DNA of 27,310 nucleotides from the NCBI GenBank assembly GCA_002394535.1, contig DGUG01000100.1, forward strand, positions 1 through 27,310. The letters run 5' to 3'. The notes under the pieces were generated by a model. That model worked only from the letters and a program-made list of their open reading frames with translations. It was not told where the DNA came from and searched no databases. The translations under genes and the position numbers were made by a program. Origin of the DNA: Lachnospiraceae bacterium UBA4316 (GTDB lineage: Bacteria > Bacillota > Clostridia > Lachnospirales > Lachnospiraceae). Below are positions 1-7,744 of the stretch, piece after piece; the stretch's first letter is position 1, and each line of letters starts with the position of its first letter.

Positions 1-690
1 GAGATGCGCGACGAAACTCTTAACGACCCTCCTGCAATGCGTAAGAATATTTATAAACTGCGGGATGATATACGTAAACTCGGAGATGTAAACGTAAATG
101 CGATAGAGGATTACCGTGTTCTCATGGAAAGATACACGTTTACCAAGACACAGCATGATGATCTTGTGAATGCTGAGCAGGATCTTCTGGGAATACTTGA
201 GGAACTTGACAAGCAGATGCGTGTCCAGTTTGAGGAAAACTTCAAACTGATTGCCGAGGAATTCAACAAAGTATTTAAGGAACTGTTCGGTGGAGGAACC
301 GGTACTCTTAAGATAAATGATGATGAAGATATTCTTGAGGCAGGTATCAATATAAATGCACAGCCTCCCGGCAAGAAACTTCAGAACATGCTGATGTTAT
401 CGGGTGGTGAGAAGGCACTTGCAGCAATAGCGCTCCTGTTTGCAATCCAGAACCTGAAACCTTCGCCATTCTGTCTTCTTGACGAGATAGAGGCTGCACT
501 TGACGAGTCCAACGTGGGAAGATTTGCAGGGTACCTCAACAAGCTTACCGAACACACGCAGTTCATAGTTATAACCCACAGAAGAGGGACTATGGAGAAA
601 GCTGACAGGCTGTACGGTATAACTATGCAGGAGAAGGGTGTATCCGCACTTGTATCCGTTAACCTTATAGACAAAGATTTGGATGACTGA
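1..690 (+). CDS. smc: Chromosome partition protein SMC, C-terminal fragment
   Basis: This is the 3' end of a gene that begins before the window; the reading frame is open from base 1. The protein is the ATP-driven DNA-organising SMC subunit of condensin, acting on the nucleoid. What is visible is the end of the coiled coil (with the family-typical run GDVNVNAIEDY) and the C-terminal half of the ABC-type head. The signature motif LSGGEKALAAIALLFAI lies near residue 133, the Walker B/D-loop stretch LLDEIEAALDESN near 158, and the switch histidine in ITHRRGTME near 191. The gene ends 2 bases before ftsY, an arrangement common in Firmicutes, so the two are almost certainly co-transcribed. Only about the last 229 residues of a protein normally near 1,180 are present because of the window edge, not because of truncation. 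Confidence 0.97.
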   Translation, partial: EMRDETLNDPPAMRKNIYKLRDDIRKLGDVNVNAIEDYRVLMERYTFTKTQHDDLVNAEQDLLGILEELDKQMRVQFEENFKLIAEEFNKVFKELFGGGTGTLKINDDEDILEAGININAQPPGKKLQNMLMLSGGEKALAAIALLFAIQNLKPSPFCLLDEIEAALDESNVGRFAGYLNKLTEHTQFIVITHRRGTMEKADRLYGITMQEKGVSALVSVNLIDKDLDD

Positions 691-692
691 TC

Positions 693-1634
693 ATGGCTTT
701 TTTTGAGAAATTATTTTCGGGACTTTCCAAAACAAGAAAGCAGTTTGACGATAACCTGGCGGAAGTGTTTGACAGAGATGTTATCGATGATGATTTTTAT
801 GATGATCTGGAAGAACTGTTTATATTATCGGATATAGGTGTTGTTGCAACGCAGAACATCATAGACGGCCTGAAAAGGGACGAGTATTACGAGCATATCA
901 GAAAGCCCAAGGCTCTGGGAACCCATATGATGGAAAAGGTCAGGGAATTACTTGCCGAGTGTCCCGCCGATTATGAGTTTGAAGAGAAAAAAAGCGTTGT
1001 TCTTGTTGTTGGAGTAAACGGTGCAGGCAAAACAACGACCATAGGAAAACTTGCCATGAATTATATCGGTCGGGGCAAAAAGGTTATGATTGCAGCGGCC
1101 GACACCTTCAGGGCAGCAGCTCTTGAACAGCTCAGGGTATGGGCCGACAGGTGCGGAGCTGATTTTATAACGGGACAGGACGGACAGGATCCTTCATCGG
1201 TTGTATATGATGCGGTAAGTGCAGCAAAATCAAGGGGTACGGATATTCTTCTTATTGATACGGCAGGGCGTCTTAACAACAAGAAGAATCTTATGGAAGA
1301 ACTCAGGAAAATGAAGAGAATAATCGACCGTGAGTATCCCGACGCATATAAAGAAACGCTTCTTGTTCTTGACGGCACAACCGGACAAAATGCGGTTAAT
1401 CAGGCAAGAGAATTTAAGGAAGCAACCGATGTGACAGGTGTTGTTATAACGAAGCTTGACGGCAGTTCAAAGGGTGGAATGGCCATAGCTGTCCAGTCAG
1501 AGCTGTCAATACCGGTGAAATATATCGGTGTAGGTGAAGGAATAGAGGATCTGCAGAGATTCGATATCGATGACTATGTAAAAGCGCTTTTCTACAGGGA
1601 GGGATATACCGAAGATGCCGACAAAACGCAGTAA
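693..1634 (+). CDS. ftsY: Signal recognition particle receptor FtsY
   Basis: SRP receptor GTPase that docks ribosome-nascent chain complexes carrying Ffh at the membrane. At 313 residues it is the short form: the helical N domain starts almost at once and the long acidic A domain of E. coli FtsY is absent, as usual in Firmicutes. GTPase motifs are intact: G1 GVNGAGKTT at 107-115, the insertion-box style DTFRAAALEQL near 131, G3 DTAGRL near 190, and the specificity motif TKLDGSSKGG near 252. The ATG follows the smc stop by 2 bases, which implies translational coupling. The end overlaps the next gene by 20 bases. Its partner Ffh lies 2.5 kb downstream, past two genes that do not belong to the SRP pathway. 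Confidence 0.97.
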   Translation: MAFFEKLFSGLSKTRKQFDDNLAEVFDRDVIDDDFYDDLEELFILSDIGVVATQNIIDGLKRDEYYEHIRKPKALGTHMMEKVRELLAECPADYEFEEKKSVVLVVGVNGAGKTTTIGKLAMNYIGRGKKVMIAAADTFRAAALEQLRVWADRCGADFITGQDGQDPSSVVYDAVSAAKSRGTDILLIDTAGRLNNKKNLMEELRKMKRIIDREYPDAYKETLLVLDGTTGQNAVNQAREFKEATDVTGVVITKLDGSSKGGMAIAVQSELSIPVKYIGVGEGIEDLQRFDIDDYVKALFYREGYTEDADKTQ

Positions 1635-2856
1635 AGCAACCGATATGCTGACTCTTGACAGATTCGAAGAGGCGGCGAAGTTAGTTAAGGAAGTTACAAA
1701 AGACACCAAGCTTGTGTACAGCTCATATTTAAGCGAGCGCACAGGCAATAAAGTATATCTGAAGCCGGAAAATATGCAGATGACCGGAGCTTACAAGCTT
1801 CGCGGAGCATATTACAAAGTAAGTACTCTGTCGGCAAAGGAGCGGGCAAAGGGTATAATAACGGCATCGGCCGGAAACCACGCCCAGGGTGTTGCATATG
1901 CCGCAAAAGAGTACGGAATTAAGGCGGTTATAGTCATGCCTACGACAACGCCGCTGATTAAAGTAAACAGAACCAAAAATCTCGGGGCTGAAGTTATACT
2001 TTGCGGAGATGTTTATGATGAGGCCTGCGAGAAGGCACTGCAGCTTGCCAGGGAGAAGGGATATACATTCATTCATCCCTTTGATGATGAGACTGTGGCA
2101 ACCGGTCAGGGAACCATTGCAATGGAGATATTCCAGGATCTGCCGGTTGTTGATTACATACTTGTTCCCATAGGCGGTGGAGGACTTGCTGCCGGAGTAT
2201 CCACCCTTGCCAAACTTCTCAATCCCAAGATCAAGGTAATAGGAGTCGAGCCGGAAGGTGCTGCATGCATGAAGGCATCCCTTGAAGCCGGAAAGGTTAC
2301 GGGATTAAACAGTGTTTCAACAATCGCGGACGGCACAGCTGTCAAGACTCCGGGATCGGTGATTTTTCCCTATATCCAGAAAAATATCGACAAGATCATT
2401 ACCGTAGGCGACGAGGAACTGATCGTTGCATTCCTTGATATGGTTGAAAATCATAAAATGATCGTGGAAAATTCCGGTCTTCTGACCGTTGCGGCTCTTG
2501 ATCATCTGAAGGTCAGGAATAAAAGGATTGTATCCATACTTTCGGGTGGTAATATGGATGTTATCACAATGTCATCCGTAGTATCCCAGGGCCTGATAAT
2601 GAGAGACAGGATATTTACCGTATCAGTGCTTCTCCCGGATAAGCCCGGTGAACTGTCAAGAGTGGCCAGTGTGATTGCTGAGGATAACGGAAATGTTATT
2701 AAACTTGAGCATAACCAGTTTGTATCGACGAACAGAAATGCGGCGGTTGAACTTCGTATTACACTTGAGGCCTTCGGGACGCAGCATAAGGAACAGATTC
2801 TTAAGTCCCTTGAAATAAAAGGATACAAGCCGAAAGTGGTGCGGACTGTTATTTAA
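1615..2856 (+). CDS. ilvA: Threonine dehydratase (threonine ammonia-lyase) with ACT domain
   Basis: PLP enzyme converting threonine to 2-oxobutanoate and ammonia, the first step toward isoleucine; serine is a usual side substrate. The 413-residue protein has the PLP lysine in MTGAYKLRGA (K61), the substrate-loop SAGNHAQG (85-92) and the phosphate-binding GGGG loop (187-190). A single C-terminal ACT domain runs from about 335 to the end. One ACT domain at this length fits the clostridial IlvA/TdcB group, so biosynthetic and catabolic roles cannot be separated by eye. The start at 1615 is chosen because AGGGAGGG at 1596-1603 sits upstream of it; the later ATG at 1645 has no good ribosome site. 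The 20-base overlap with ftsY implies co-transcription, an unusual partner for an SRP receptor gene. I saw no T-box or attenuator. Confidence 0.93.
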   Translation: MPTKRSKATDMLTLDRFEEAAKLVKEVTKDTKLVYSSYLSERTGNKVYLKPENMQMTGAYKLRGAYYKVSTLSAKERAKGIITASAGNHAQGVAYAAKEYGIKAVIVMPTTTPLIKVNRTKNLGAEVILCGDVYDEACEKALQLAREKGYTFIHPFDDETVATGQGTIAMEIFQDLPVVDYILVPIGGGGLAAGVSTLAKLLNPKIKVIGVEPEGAACMKASLEAGKVTGLNSVSTIADGTAVKTPGSVIFPYIQKNIDKIITVGDEELIVAFLDMVENHKMIVENSGLLTVAALDHLKVRNKRIVSILSGGNMDVITMSSVVSQGLIMRDRIFTVSVLLPDKPGELSRVASVIAEDNGNVIKLEHNQFVSTNRNAAVELRITLEAFGTQHKEQILKSLEIKGYKPKVVRTVI

Positions 2857-2866
2857 CAATTAACTA

Positions 2867-2895
2867 TTGTCTGTTTAACGAAAAAGTTGTAAAAT
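2867..2895 (+). promoter_or_regulatory. Candidate sigma-A promoter of the secreted-protein gene
   Basis: TTGTCT at 2867-2872 is followed after exactly 17 bases by TAAAAT at 2890-2895. Transcription would start near 2902, giving a 5' leader of about 58 bases to the ATG at 2960. It lies in the 103-base gap after the threonine dehydratase gene. Confidence 0.6.
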
Positions 2896-2959
2896 ACATA
2901 TGTTATTGTTTGAAAGAAGCAATTATTTACTGTAAAAATAAATGAAACGAGGTGGAATA

Positions 2960-3697
2960 ATGGTTAAAAAGGTGATAATGGCTGTAACTTCAGTTTGCGC
3001 AGCTGGTGTGATATTTTTATTATCAGGTGTAGACGCCAAAGCAGCACTTCCGTGTACTTATGATATTATCAATGATGCAAATGCACAAATTGCATATTAC
3101 GATCAGAATTATAATGCTGCTAAGGCCTGTGAGGCGGAACTTCTTGCTGCGTTTAATGCAGTCAAGAATAATCCCGCACATTCACAGCTCGAGTATGAAC
3201 AGGCGGCTTACAACTATACAAATGCGGTTAATAAGACCCAGTGGTGGCTGACCGGACTTAACAACGCAAAGGCATACCTTAAGAACATTTCCGACAGGGG
3301 TGCATTTGAGGATAAGTTTGCGGCCAATAAGGCTGCACTTGCTGATCTTACCACATTACAGGCGGCCAAGACGGATGCGGATGGATATGTGAACATTGCA
3401 AACGGAGTTGCGGCTCAGATAGCTGATGCAGAGAGGGCTATTGCCGGATATCAGGCACAGCTTGCAGCCTGTCCTTCGCTTCAGGCTCAGATAGATGCTC
3501 TTAATGTAAGGCTTGCTGCGCTTAAGGCCGACTATGCTGCAAAGGCTGCGGTGGCAAGTGAAAAAAGAGCAGTTTTTGATAATTATCTCAATACTCTCAA
3601 CTACAAAGCATACAGTCTCGGGTTTGAAGATTATCAATTCAATCGCGAATATCAGAGGGATAACGTGGATTGGGACCCGACGATTTATAATTACTGA
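2960..3697 (+). CDS. Secreted alanine-rich coiled-coil protein of unknown function
   Basis: I do not recognise a family. The ATG at 2960 is preferred over an in-frame ATG at 2942 because AGGTGG (2949-2954) is correctly placed only for the later one. The 245-residue product starts with a classical signal peptide: VKK, a hydrophobic stretch to about residue 22, and a likely cleavage in DAKA|ALP after residue 28. The mature chain is largely helical and rich in Ala, Gln, Asn and Tyr. Heptad-like runs from about 35 to 215 include a KNNPAHSQLEYEQ segment and repeated AQIxAL/AQLAA patterns. It ends in an aromatic, acidic tail (DPTIYNY). Three cysteines remain after processing (C32, one near 55, one near 172). 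There is no LPxTG, lipobox or C-terminal membrane helix, so release or non-covalent wall binding is likely. It has its own promoter and terminator and is probably monocistronic. Confidence 0.85.
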   Translation: MVKKVIMAVTSVCAAGVIFLLSGVDAKAALPCTYDIINDANAQIAYYDQNYNAAKACEAELLAAFNAVKNNPAHSQLEYEQAAYNYTNAVNKTQWWLTGLNNAKAYLKNISDRGAFEDKFAANKAALADLTTLQAAKTDADGYVNIANGVAAQIADAERAIAGYQAQLAACPSLQAQIDALNVRLAALKADYAAKAAVASEKRAVFDNYLNTLNYKAYSLGFEDYQFNREYQRDNVDWDPTIYNY

Positions 3698-3732
3698 TGA
3701 TAAACTGAATATATAATCGAATGGATGTCAAA

Positions 3733-3768
3733 CAGGTGTCAAGAGAAAATACTTGACACCTGTTTTTT
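3733..3768 (+). terminator. Strong intrinsic terminator after the secreted-protein gene
   Basis: A perfect 11-base-pair stem, CAGGTGTCAAG (3733-3743) with CTTGACACCTG (3752-3762), has an 8-base A-rich loop and is followed directly by six T residues (3763-3768). The 3' arm also carries the -35 box of the next promoter. Confidence 0.93.
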
Positions 3769-3781
3769 GCTGCTGTAATAT
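3753..3781 (+). promoter_or_regulatory. Consensus promoter of the ylxM-ffh operon, embedded in the terminator
   Basis: TTGACA (3753-3758, a full consensus -35) is followed after 17 bases by TAATAT (3776-3781). The -35 box is part of the 3' arm of the preceding terminator hairpin and the U-tract forms part of the spacer. The start point should fall near 3787-3789, three to five bases before the ylxM ATG, so the message would be leaderless or nearly so. Confidence 0.75.
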
Positions 3782-3791
3782 ATCGATTGTT

Positions 3792-4106
3792 ATGGATGAT
3801 ATCGTCAAGAAAAATCTGCTATATGATTTTTACGGAGAGCTTCTTACCGAACACCAGAGACTCATATATGAGGATGCTGTCTATAATGATTGTTCCCTTT
3901 CCGAATTGGCGAGTGAATATAATATATCGAGGCAGGGTGTGCATGACCTGTTAAAGAGATGTGACCGCCTTCTGGAGGATTATGAAGACAAGCTTGGGCT
4001 TGTTTCAAGATTTGAGGTTATGCGTCAACTTGCCGGGCGGATTGAAGAGATTTCGACGGATGAAGAGGTAAGAAATCTTGCACATAAGATTATAGAAGCT
4101 TTATAA
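3792..4106 (+). CDS. ylxM: YlxM-family helix-turn-helix protein, SRP-associated
   Basis: Small (104 residues) predicted DNA/RNA-binding protein of the UPF0122 family, encoded just ahead of ffh throughout Firmicutes and Mollicutes. In streptococci family members bind the SRP and modulate its GTPases. The sequence opens with the family pattern LLYDFYGELLTEHQR and carries a sigma-70 region-4-like helix-turn-helix, SLSELASEYNISRQGVHDLLKR, at about residues 34-56. A frame open further upstream would begin with a TTG inside the terminator at 3753, but that gives an odd Cys-rich extension; the ATG at 3792 matches the usual N-terminus. No Shine-Dalgarno sequence precedes this ATG, in keeping with the promoter lying immediately upstream. 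The stop is 21 bases before ffh. Confidence 0.9.
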   Translation: MDDIVKKNLLYDFYGELLTEHQRLIYEDAVYNDCSLSELASEYNISRQGVHDLLKRCDRLLEDYEDKLGLVSRFEVMRQLAGRIEEISTDEEVRNLAHKIIEAL

Positions 4107-4127
4107 CGTTTGTGTACGGGTGACTAT

Positions 4128-5480
4128 ATGGCATTTGAAAGCCTTACCGATAAACTGCAAAATGTATTCAAGGGTCTTAAGAGCAAAGGAAGACTTACGG
4201 AGATTGACGTCAGAGCGGCTCTCCGCGAGGTCAAAATGGCTCTTCTTGAAGCCGATGTAAACTTTAAAGTAGTTAAAACTTTTATAAAGAGTATTGAAGC
4301 AAGAGCAGTCGGTGCCGACGTACTTAACGGACTTAATCCCGGGCAGACGGTTATTAAGATTGTTAATGAAGAGATGACTTCCCTTATGGGAAGTGAGAGT
4401 AGTGAACTTAAGTTTGAGCCGGGACAGAATAAGACCGTCATTATGATGTGCGGACTTCAGGGTTCCGGTAAAACAACGAGTGCAGCTAAGATAGCACTTA
4501 AGCTTTCGAAAAAGGGGAAAAAGAGTCTGCTTGTTGCCTGTGATGTGTACAGGCCGGCGGCTGCTGAGCAGCTCCGTGTAAACGCCGAAAGGGTCTCGGC
4601 TGATTATTTTGGAATTGACGGTGAAAAAGATCCGATCGTGGTTGTAAAGGGTGCGATGGAATATGCCGGGGATCACGGTGATAATGTTGTAATCATTGAT
4701 ACGGCTGGACGTCTTCAGATCGATGATGTGTTAATGGAGGAACTTCAAAGAATCAAGGAAACCGTAACTGTACACAATACACTGCTTGTTGTTGATGCAA
4801 TGACCGGGCAGGAAGCAGTAAATGTAGCCGAAACATTTAATGAAAAGGTGGGAATCGACGGTGTCGTTCTCTCCAAGATGGACGGCGATTCGAGAGGCGG
4901 TGCGGCTCTTTCAGTTAAAGCTGTAACAGGAAAGCCGATATTGTTTGTCGGCATGGGAGAGAAGCTGGAGGATCTTGATATTTTCTATCCCGACAGGATG
5001 GCATCGAGAATACTCGGCATGGGCGACGTGCTTAGCCTCATCGAAAAAGCGGGTGAGCAGATAGATGCAGACAAAGAAAGACAAATGTCTGCCAAGCTCA
5101 AGAAGGGTAAGTTCGATTTCGAAGATTACCTTGAAAGCATGAACCAGATGAAGAAAATGGGCGGATTGTCTTCAGTGATGTCCATGCTTCCCGGAATGGG
5201 CGGAATGCTTCCGAAGGGTGCGAAACTGGGAGATATTTCAGACCAGATAGATGATAAGAAAATGTCCAGAACCGAGGCGATTGTCCTTAGTATGACAATA
5301 GAGGAAAGAAGAAATCCCGATCTTCTTAATCCTTCAAGAAAGCACAGAATCGCTAAAGGTGCAGGTGTAGATATTGCTGAGGTTAACAGACTTGTAAAAC
5401 AGTTTAAGGAGGCCCAGAAGATGATGAAGAGGCTTCCGCAGATGATGGGAAAACGCGGCAGATTTAAGCTCCCGTTTTAG
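4128..5480 (+). CDS. ffh: Signal recognition particle protein Ffh
   Basis: GTPase subunit of the SRP that binds signal sequences and the SRP RNA and hands ribosomes to FtsY. The 450-residue protein has an N domain (about 1-90), a G domain with G1 GLQGSGKTT (109-117), [11 protein letters not shown] near 139, DTAGRL near 190 and [10 protein letters not shown] near 248. The methionine-rich M domain from about 300 contains the finger-loop stretch [10 protein letters not shown] and the RNA-binding [10 protein letters not shown] motif with the downstream [10 protein letters not shown] tail. The ATG at 4128 is chosen over a GTG at 4110 because [11 protein letters not shown] is the family N-terminus; the ribosome site (GGGTGA) is weak. 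It is followed after 31 bases by rpsP, the standard Firmicutes order. Full length, no defects. Confidence 0.98.
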   Translation: MAFESLTDKLQNVFKGLKSKGRLTEIDVRAALREVKMALLEADVNFKVVKTFIKSIEARAVGADVLNGLNPGQTVIKIVNEEMTSLMGSESSELKFEPGQNKTVIMMCGLQGSGKTTSAAKIALKLSKKGKKSLLVACDVYRPAAAEQLRVNAERVSADYFGIDGEKDPIVVVKGAMEYAGDHGDNVVIIDTAGRLQIDDVLMEELQRIKETVTVHNTLLVVDAMTGQEAVNVAETFNEKVGIDGVVLSKMDGDSRGGAALSVKAVTGKPILFVGMGEKLEDLDIFYPDRMASRILGMGDVLSLIEKAGEQIDADKERQMSAKLKKGKFDFEDYLESMNQMKKMGGLSSVMSMLPGMGGMLPKGAKLGDISDQIDDKKMSRTEAIVLSMTIEERRNPDLLNPSRKHRIAKGAGVDIAEVNRLVKQFKEAQKMMKRLPQMMGKRGRFKLPF

Positions 5481-5511
5481 CATAAATAATATTTTTACGG
5501 AGGAATTAAAA

Positions 5512-5757
5512 ATGGCAGTTAAGATCAGACTTAGAAGAATGGGACAGAAGAAGGCTCCTTTTTACAGGATCATAGTAGCGGATTCAAGAAGCCCTCGTGA
5601 CGGAAGATGTATAGAAGAGATCGGAACATATGATCCGAACAACGATCCTTCAACATACCAGATTGATGAGGAGAAAGCTAAGAAGTGGCTTGCAAATGGT
5701 GCACAGCCCACAGAAGTAGTAGGCAAACTCTTCAAACTTGCTGGAATTGAGAAGTAA
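5512..5757 (+). CDS. rpsP: 30S ribosomal protein S16
   Basis: Small-subunit ribosomal protein that binds 16S rRNA during early assembly. The 81-residue sequence begins [20 protein letters not shown], the hallmark of S16, and continues with SPRDGR and EEIGTYDP. Length is typical. A strong ACGGAGGA ribosome site lies 5 to 12 bases upstream of the ATG. It sits between ffh and khpA and is presumably read from the ylxM promoter. Confidence 0.98.
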   Translation: MAVKIRLRRMGQKKAPFYRIIVADSRSPRDGRCIEEIGTYDPNNDPSTYQIDEEKAKKWLANGAQPTEVVGKLFKLAGIEK

Positions 5758-5788
5758 GCATTTTTGATCAAAATTGAGGAGAAATGAT

Positions 5789-6019
5789 ATGAAAGAACTT
5801 GTTGAGGTTATCGCAAAATCCTTGGTCGACAATCCCGACCAGGTTTCGGTTACCGAAAAAGAAGATTCCAGATCGATCGTTATAGAGTTAAAAGTTGCGC
5901 CTCAGGATATGGGAAAGGTTATCGGCAAGCAGGGGAGGATAGCGAAGGCAATTCGCGGAGTTGTTAAAGCTGCATCCGCAGACCTGCCCAAGAAAGTATT
6001 GGTCGATATTGTACAGTAA
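5789..6019 (+). CDS. khpA: KH-domain RNA-binding protein KhpA
   Basis: Small (76 residues) type II KH-domain protein of the YlqC/UPF0109 family, almost always encoded between rpsP and rimM. In Gram-positive cocci KhpA pairs with KhpB/Jag to bind many transcripts and affects cell division. The invariant GxxG loop is seen as VIGKQGRIAKAIRG at about residues 45-58. The ATG at 5789 is preferred over an in-frame TTG at 5774 because AGGAG at 5777-5781 lies 7 bases before it and MKELVEVIAKSLV matches the family start. The stop is immediately followed, after 1 base, by the TTG of rimM. Confidence 0.95.
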   Translation: MKELVEVIAKSLVDNPDQVSVTEKEDSRSIVIELKVAPQDMGKVIGKQGRIAKAIRGVVKAASADLPKKVLVDIVQ

Positions 6020-6020
6020 C

Positions 6021-6530
6021 TTGGAAGATATACTACAGATCGGTGTGATCACCAGACCCCACGGAGTCCATGGCGAAGTCAAGGTTTTTCCGATGACGGA
6101 TGACGTGAGGAGATTTAAAAAACTTAGGAAAACTATCCTTGATACGGGAACAGGAAATATCGAGATAGAATGTGAGTCGGCAAAGTTTTTCAAACAGTTT
6201 GTCATTCTTAAATTCAAAGGCTTCGATACGATTGAGTCGGTCCAGAAATATTGCAACAAAGGTATCTTCGTAACCAGGGCGGATGCGGTAAGACTGGGAA
6301 AAGATGAATATTTCATCGCCGATCTTATAGGTATGAAGACGATAGATGATGAAGGAAATATCAGCGGGACAATAACCGATGTAATTGAGACGGGAGCCAA
6401 TGATGTTTATGATATCATGCTGGATGACGGAAGAAGGCTTTTGTTGCCTGCGATCAAGGAATGTGTGCAAAATGTTGATGTGGATGAAGGCCTGATGAAG
6501 ATCCACATATTGGATGGGCTGCTTGAATGA
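6021..6530 (+). CDS. rimM: Ribosome maturation factor RimM (TTG start)
   Basis: Assembly factor that binds S19 and helps mature the 30S head. The frame is open further upstream into khpA but without homology. The residues from TTG 6021 onward (EDILQIGVITRPHGVHGEVKVF when read with the initiator) match the canonical RimM N-terminus, so I place the start at this TTG, one base after the khpA stop. This gives 169 residues, the usual size. The N-terminal barrel holds the TRPHG motif; the C-terminal PRC-barrel domain is from about 95 to the end (DLIGMK, then DDGRRLLLPAIKECV and IHILDGLLE). No clear ribosome site precedes the TTG, so translation probably depends on ribosomes finishing khpA. The gene overlaps trmD by 4 bases (ATGA). 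Confidence 0.95.
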   Translation: MEDILQIGVITRPHGVHGEVKVFPMTDDVRRFKKLRKTILDTGTGNIEIECESAKFFKQFVILKFKGFDTIESVQKYCNKGIFVTRADAVRLGKDEYFIADLIGMKTIDDEGNISGTITDVIETGANDVYDIMLDDGRRLLLPAIKECVQNVDVDEGLMKIHILDGLLE

Positions 6531-7273
6531 AATTTCACATAATGACACTGTTTCCCGGGATGGTTATGAATGCCTTATCGGAAAGTATAACCGGCAGAGC
6601 GATGGGTAGCGGTGCAATAAGTGTTGAAGCGGTAAATATACGTGATTATGCCAACAACAAGCATAATAAAGTAGATGATTATACGTACGGTGGCGGAGCA
6701 GGAATGCTTATGCAGGCTGATCCGGTATACCTGTGTTATGAAGATATAACAAAGGATTTATCCGCGCCTCCACGTGTTGTCTACCTTACTCCGCAGGGCA
6801 GTACTTATGACCAGAACATGGCAAAAGAGTTCTCGAAAGAGGAAGATATTATCCTTCTGTGTGGACATTACGAAGGTATAGACGAGAGAGTGCTCGAAGA
6901 GATCGTTACCGATTATGTGTCGATAGGAGACTATGTACTGACCGGTGGGGAATTGGCAGCGATGGTAATAGTGGATTCGGTATCAAGGCTGTGTCCGGGC
7001 GTACTGTCAAATTCCGATTCGCCGGATGTAGAGTCTTTTTCTGACGGACTTCTGGAATATCCCCAGTATTCAAGACCGGAAGTATGGCATGGAAAGCGAG
7101 TTCCGGAAGTATTGCTTTCCGGGGATCACGCAAAAGTGGATGAATGGCGGCATGAAATGGCGCTCGTGCGCACCATGGATAGGAGATTTGACTTGTACAA
7201 GAAGTACGTATTGTCCCACCCGGATGAGTTTATTCCAAAAAAGTCGCGCCGTAAAAAGAGGAAAAAGGATTAA
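6527..7273 (+). CDS. trmD: tRNA (guanine37-N1)-methyltransferase TrmD
   Basis: SPOUT-class enzyme that uses S-adenosylmethionine to methylate G37 of tRNAs, preventing +1 frameshifting. The 248-residue protein starts with the family sequence MKFHIMTLFPGM. It shows the substrate motif YGGGAGMLMQ near residue 56, and the SAM-binding trefoil-knot elements LLCGHYEGIDERV (about 108-120) and SIGDYVLTGGELA (about 129-141). The C-terminal helical domain ends in a very basic tail (PKKSRRKKRKKD). Its ATG overlaps the rimM stop, so the two are translationally coupled. The operon's translation-factor run ends here; rplS downstream has its own promoter. Confidence 0.98.
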   Translation: MKFHIMTLFPGMVMNALSESITGRAMGSGAISVEAVNIRDYANNKHNKVDDYTYGGGAGMLMQADPVYLCYEDITKDLSAPPRVVYLTPQGSTYDQNMAKEFSKEEDIILLCGHYEGIDERVLEEIVTDYVSIGDYVLTGGELAAMVIVDSVSRLCPGVLSNSDSPDVESFSDGLLEYPQYSRPEVWHGKRVPEVLLSGDHAKVDEWRHEMALVRTMDRRFDLYKKYVLSHPDEFIPKKSRRKKRKKD

Positions 7274-7277
7274 TTCC

Positions 7278-7306
7278 TTGCATTTGCAATCCCCTTGTGT
7301 TAATAT
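7278..7306 (+). promoter_or_regulatory. Promoter of rplS
   Basis: TTGCAT (7278-7283), a 17-base spacer, then TAATAT (7301-7306). Transcription would begin near 7313, leaving a leader of about 69 bases before the rplS ATG. Confidence 0.7.
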
Positions 7307-7313
7307 ATCAAAG

Positions 7314-7381
7314 TTGTTATAAAAGACGGTCCTCTGCCTTAATACTAAGTTAAGAACGTCCGGATTAATAGGAGGAATGAA
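7314..7381 (+). promoter_or_regulatory. Structured rplS 5' leader, candidate L19 autoregulatory element
   Basis: The leader can fold as an outer stem GACG (7325-7328) with CGTC (7357-7360), a large asymmetric internal loop on the 5' side, and an inner stem CTTAA (7338-7342) with TTAAG (7350-7354). A strong AGGAGG-type ribosome site (GGAGGA, 7371-7376) follows. A structured leader ahead of rplS is a known Firmicutes regulatory class (L19 leader) thought to give L19 feedback control. I assign it from position and fold only; sequence-model matching would settle it. Confidence 0.5.
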
Positions 7382-7729
7382 ATGAACAACATTATTAAAG
7401 AAATCGAGCAGGAACAGTTAAAAGAATCCACTCCGGAATTTGCGATCGGTGATACTGTCAAAGTATACGGTAAGATCAAAGAGGGAAACAGGGAGAGAGT
7501 TCAGGTATTCGAAGGTACTGTTATCAAGCGCCAGGGAGGGTCAAACAGAGAAACATTTACTGTCCGCAAGAACTCAAACGGCGTAGGTGTAGAAAAAACA
7601 TGGCCGCTTCATTCGCCCAATGTTGAGAAGATCGAGGTTGTAAGACGCGGTAAGGTTCGCAGGGCTAAGCTCTTCTACTTAAGAGAACGTTCGGGCAAGA
7701 GTGCTAAAGTTAAGGAACTCATTCGCTGA
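7382..7729 (+). CDS. rplS: 50S ribosomal protein L19
   Basis: Large-subunit ribosomal protein at the subunit interface. The 115-residue sequence has the family landmarks [52 protein letters not shown] and the C-terminal [25 protein letters not shown]. It has its own promoter and folded leader and is followed by an intrinsic terminator, so its dose can be set independently of the rimM-trmD genes. Confidence 0.98.
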   Translation: MNNIIKEIEQEQLKESTPEFAIGDTVKVYGKIKEGNRERVQVFEGTVIKRQGGSNRETFTVRKNSNGVGVEKTWPLHSPNVEKIEVVRRGKVRRAKLFYLRERSGKSAKVKELIR

Positions 7730-7744
7730 CAGGAAGTTTATTTG

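Noticed and set aside
2857..2959. Riboswitch or regulatory RNA before the secreted-protein gene
   Set aside because: The leader would be about 58 bases, AT-rich and without a stable stem; a plain promoter explains it.
3753..3791. A TTG start for ylxM inside the terminator
   Set aside because: It would add a Cys-rich extension with no family counterpart; the ATG at 3792 gives the normal YlxM N-terminus.
4101..4676. A 191-codon minus-strand frame opposite ffh
   Set aside because: ffh is complete and certain on the plus strand; the reverse product is basic low-information sequence without motifs.
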